A DNA stretch of 7,869 nt from Flavobacterium psychrophilum (GTDB lineage Bacteria; Bacteroidota; Bacteroidia; Flavobacteriales; Flavobacteriaceae): positions 1 through 7,869 of the forward strand of contig CAMAWK010000106.1 in NCBI GenBank assembly GCA_945861915.1, given 5' to 3'. Under the pieces are notes generated by a model. It searched no databases. It had not been told where the DNA came from and saw only the letters and a program-made list of their open reading frames with translations. This document shows positions 7,660-7,869 of this stretch, piece after piece. How positions within the stretch are numbered: position 1 is the stretch's first letter; each line of letters starts with the position of its first letter. A program made the translations under genes and the position numbers.

Positions 7660-7869
7660 TTATGAAATACTGGACACACCAACCATTTCGTTCGTGTCTG
7701 CTAAATAATCTACCTTGTCAAATCCAAACCCAAAAAGATTCAGAAAATCTTGTTTGTATCCTTTTAAATCTCCAATCTCAGGCAATGAATCTGTAGTAGC
7801 TTGCAACCATAATTGAGCCACTTTTTCTTGTACATCTGGGCGCATTTCCCAATCGTCAATTCGGATTCT
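7660..7869 (-). CDS. fabV: Trans-2-enoyl-ACP/CoA reductase FabV, C-terminal end (partial)
   Basis: FabV is a cytoplasmic NADH-dependent reductase of the trans-2 double bond of enoyl-ACP, the last step of each fatty-acid elongation cycle. It is a long-chain SDR-like enzyme of about 400 residues, known in other bacteria as a triclosan-insensitive alternative to FabI. Only the last 69 residues are visible. The frame stays open to the window edge (reading RIRIDDWEMRPDVQ), so the Met at 7845 is internal and not the start. Family-typical C-terminal features are the DDWEMRPDVQ segment, then LPEIGDLKGY and FLNLFGFGFDKVDY, before a short tail and TAA. The NADH-binding and catalytic Tyr/Lys residues are outside the window. 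Identification rests on this C-terminal signature alone but is quite characteristic. The kinase gene follows 72 nt downstream on the same strand. Confidence 0.88.
   Translation of the reverse strand, partial: RIRIDDWEMRPDVQEKVAQLWLQATTDSLPEIGDLKGYKQDFLNLFGFGFDKVDYLADTNEMVGVSSIS

Noticed and set aside
7843..7845. ATG (- strand) as start of a small 61-residue protein
   Set aside because: The frame continues upstream to the window edge with FabV-like sequence (DDWE before the Met), so this is the tail of a larger gene.
1..7869. Search for mobile elements, CRISPR repeats, tRNA/rRNA genes and defence systems
   Set aside because: Almost all of the window is filled by five housekeeping or sensory genes, with short gaps. 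No transposase, long direct or terminal repeats, regular repeat-spacer pattern or RNA gene signature was seen.

Overview
The window reads as chromosomal DNA of a Bacteroidetes bacterium, most likely Flavobacterium or a close relative. It is AT-rich. Leaders upstream of the start codons are A/T-rich and lack Shine-Dalgarno sequences, and a TAnnTTTG-type -7 promoter element precedes uvrB. Protein styles also fit flavobacteria (Bacteroidetes-type M1 peptidase, FabV, agmatine deiminase family protein). The genus is an inference from these traits, not from a database match.

Layout, left to right: (1) 1-981, + strand: agmatine deiminase family enzyme, missing its N-terminus at the window edge. (2) 982-1007: a strong hairpin usable in both directions, between two convergent genes. 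(3) 1028-3289, - strand: secreted M1-family zinc metallopeptidase with an extra C-terminal beta-rich domain. (4) 3290-3454: a divergent intergenic region holding the promoters of the peptidase and of uvrB. (5) 3455-5443, + strand: complete uvrB, nucleotide excision repair. (6) 5479-7587, - strand: hybrid sensor histidine kinase with a probable CHASE4 extracytoplasmic sensor and a C-terminal receiver domain, convergent with uvrB. (7) 7660-7869, - strand: the C-terminal end of fabV (NADH-dependent trans-2-enoyl-ACP/CoA reductase), running off the right edge.

The genes do not form one pathway. They are mostly single-gene units in alternating orientation: nitrogen/polyamine metabolism, peptide degradation, DNA repair, sensing and fatty-acid synthesis. 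Only fabV and the kinase lie in the same direction, 72 nt apart. I see no transposase, integrase, phage gene, CRISPR array, tRNA or rRNA, and nothing that points to an undescribed system. The least explained elements are the kinase's ligand and partner and the C-terminal domain of the M1 peptidase.
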